Source: Xenorhabdus beddingii
GTDB lineage: Bacteria > Pseudomonadota > Gammaproteobacteria > Enterobacterales > Enterobacteriaceae
NCBI RefSeq assembly: GCF_002127545.1
Contig: NZ_MUBK01000023.1
Span: 19,122-83,121 of the forward strand
Length of the DNA: 64,000 nt
Direction of reading: 5' to 3'
Positions within the stretch are counted from its first letter, which is position 1; each line of letters starts with the position of its first letter. Both the position numbers and the translations under genes were made by a program. A model generated the notes under the pieces. That model did no database searches. It was not told where the DNA came from and worked only from the letters and a program-made list of their open reading frames with translations. This document shows, in pieces, positions 62,879 to 64,000 of the stretch.

Positions 62879-63802
62879 ATGGCAAAACTTGTAGTCATGG
62901 GCAGCATCAATGCAGATCACATCTTGAACCTCGAATCTTTTCCCCTGCCAGGGGAAACAGTGAAAGGGAAACAGTATAGGGTTGCATTTGGCGGAAAGGG
63001 AGCAAATCAGGCCGTTGCTGCTGGCCGTTGCGGCGCTGATATTACATTTATTGCTTGCGTTGGTCAGGATGATATTGGAGAGCGCATCCGCCAACAGTTG
63101 GTGAAAGATAATGTCAAAACCTCGTCAATTGAGATTATTGAAGGGGAAACAACAGGCGTCGCCCTGATTTTTGTCAACCAGCAAGGTGAGAATGTTATTG
63201 CCATTAGCGCAGGAGCGAATGGGGTGCTAACTCCGGACTATTTCCTGCGTTATGAGCAGGTTGTCAAAGAGGCTGATGCGTTGCTGTTACAGCTTGAAAC
63301 ACCGTTGGAAACGGTGCAACTTGCTGCTGAAACGGCGAAGCAGCATCATGCCAAAGTGATCCTTAATCCGGCACCAGCGCAGAAAATCTCAGAACAACTG
63401 CTCTCGCTTGTGGATATCATCACACCTAACGAAACTGAAGCCGAATGTTTGACCGGTATCGCCGTGAAAGATGCTGCAGGAGCAGAGAAAGCATCCCAAG
63501 CCCTACATAATAAAGGCATAGAAACTGTCATTATCACACTGGGTGGCCGGGGTGTATGGCTGAGTGAAAAAGGCAAGAAAGGAAAAATTGTGCCTGGGTT
63601 TAAAGTGGAAGCGATTGATACGATTGCTGCGGGGGATACGTTTAATGGTGCCCTGATAACCGGATTGCTGGAAGGAAAAGAGATGTTGACTGCGATCCGC
63701 TTTGCTCATGCTGCGGCGGCCATTGCCGTGACGCGGGAGGGAGCACAACCGGCAATTCCGTGGCGAAATGAAATTGATGCGTTTCTATCTGAACAAGATT
63801 AA
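62879..63802 (+). CDS. rbsK: ribokinase
   Basis: 307 residues from the ATG at 62879, preceded by GGGTGA; a GTG at 62870 is also in frame. It has PfkB signatures GGKGANQAVAAGR (near 40) and DTIAAGDTFNGAL, whose Asp is the catalytic base. It phosphorylates ribose to ribose-5-phosphate. The transporter genes rbsDACB that precede it in E. coli are missing, so ribose must come from another route, such as nucleoside breakdown. The rbsR remnant starts 2 bp downstream. Confidence 0.96.
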   Translation: MAKLVVMGSINADHILNLESFPLPGETVKGKQYRVAFGGKGANQAVAAGRCGADITFIACVGQDDIGERIRQQLVKDNVKTSSIEIIEGETTGVALIFVNQQGENVIAISAGANGVLTPDYFLRYEQVVKEADALLLQLETPLETVQLAAETAKQHHAKVILNPAPAQKISEQLLSLVDIITPNETEAECLTGIAVKDAAGAEKASQALHNKGIETVIITLGGRGVWLSEKGKKGKIVPGFKVEAIDTIAAGDTFNGALITGLLEGKEMLTAIRFAHAAAAIAVTREGAQPAIPWRNEIDAFLSEQD

Positions 63803-63804
63803 CC

Positions 63805-63903
63805 GTGGCTACAATGAAGGATGTTGCCCGCCTTACGGGGGTTCTTATTTTGACACCCGAATTGATTCCGTTGTCTGCTGTAAGAGCCTCATTTCTTAAT
63901 TAA
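63805..63903 (+). pseudogene. rbsR remnant with large internal deletion
   Basis: GTG at 63805 begins a 32-codon frame whose first part reads MATMKDVARLTGV, the exact N-terminus of the LacI-family ribose repressor RbsR. It then jumps to LILTPELIPLSA, which resembles the RbsR C-terminus, and stops. About 300 internal codons are gone without a frameshift. It follows rbsK by 2 bp, exactly where rbsR stands in E. coli. The N-terminal match is strong; the C-terminal match is suggestive. Confidence 0.7.
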
Positions 63904-63917
63904 CCCGAATACCGCTT

Positions 63918-63977
63918 AAGCCGTTGCTGGAAAATCTTCGTCTGAGTAGAAAATTTTCAGTGACGGCTTTTTCCATT
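63918..63977 (+). terminator. rho-independent terminator after rbsK-rbsR remnant
   Basis: AAGCCGT (63918-63924) pairs with ACGGCTT (63963-63969), with a second helix inside (CTG..AAAAT with ATTTTCAG), followed by TTTCC. It closes the rbs transcript. The last 23 bases of the window show nothing. Confidence 0.7.
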
Positions 63978-64000
63978 TAAGGCAGTAAGCAATCAGTCCA

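Overview
The window is the chromosomal replication-origin region of a gammaproteobacterium of the order Enterobacterales. Gene order, protein similarity to the E. coli counterparts and the moderate-to-low GC intergenic DNA point to the Xenorhabdus/Photorhabdus branch of Morganellaceae; that placement is an inference from protein familiarity, not from a search.

Layout. (1) 1-2340: an MFS exporter of the 14-helix drug type, a C-terminal scrap of a cytochrome P450 directly upstream of it, and a divergent ArsR-type regulator. (2) 2545-13077: the core block mnmE-yidC-yidD-rnpA-rpmH (minus) and dnaA-dnaN-recF-gyrB (plus). (3) 13190-15731: an AT-rich islet with a secreted protein that looks faintly like an ADP-ribosyltransferase and two tandem GNAT-fold paralogues with a repeated N-terminal motif. 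(4) asd, then the zinc-free ribosomal protein pair rpmE2-rpmJ2 behind a good Zur operator. (5) 18160-26811: a YqiJ/NfeD-like membrane protein, a large flotillin, a 1645-residue AAA ATPase (DUF3686 type) and a rhomboid protease, all on one strand. This is the best candidate for an uncharacterised system. (6) 26861-30287: a 54-bp perfect palindrome in front of a saccharopine-dehydrogenase-like gene, then a TetR regulator and a Baeyer-Villiger-type monooxygenase. (7) 30496-38384: an accessory/defence cluster beside the glmS terminus (Fic protein, DEDD exonuclease, TacAT-type toxin-antitoxin pair, type III restriction-modification). (8) 38812-52459: glmS, glmU, the complete atpIBEFHAGDC operon, rsmG and mnmG. 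(9) oriC at about 52560-52810 with three AT-rich 13-mers and recognisable R1, R5/M, R2, R3 and R4 DnaA boxes, then mioC, asnC and asnA. (10) viaA and ravA, which are adjacent in E. coli but are separated here by an oppositely oriented SWIM-SNF2 helicase gene. (11) A Firmicute-looking aldo/keto reductase, rbsK, and a remnant of rbsR that keeps only its two ends.

Functionally most of the window is housekeeping: replication initiation and clamp, tRNA wobble modification (MnmE and MnmG act together), membrane-protein insertion (YidC/YidD), RNase P, ATP synthase and UDP-GlcNAc supply (GlmS to GlmU). The accessory material sits in four places: next to mnmE, between gyrB and asd, between rpmE2 and glmS, and between viaA and rbsK. 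Relative to E. coli K-12 the mnmE-to-gyrB block is inverted with respect to oriC, so dnaA-dnaN-recF-gyrB are transcribed towards the origin. No tRNA, rRNA, CRISPR array, prophage or intact insertion sequence was seen.
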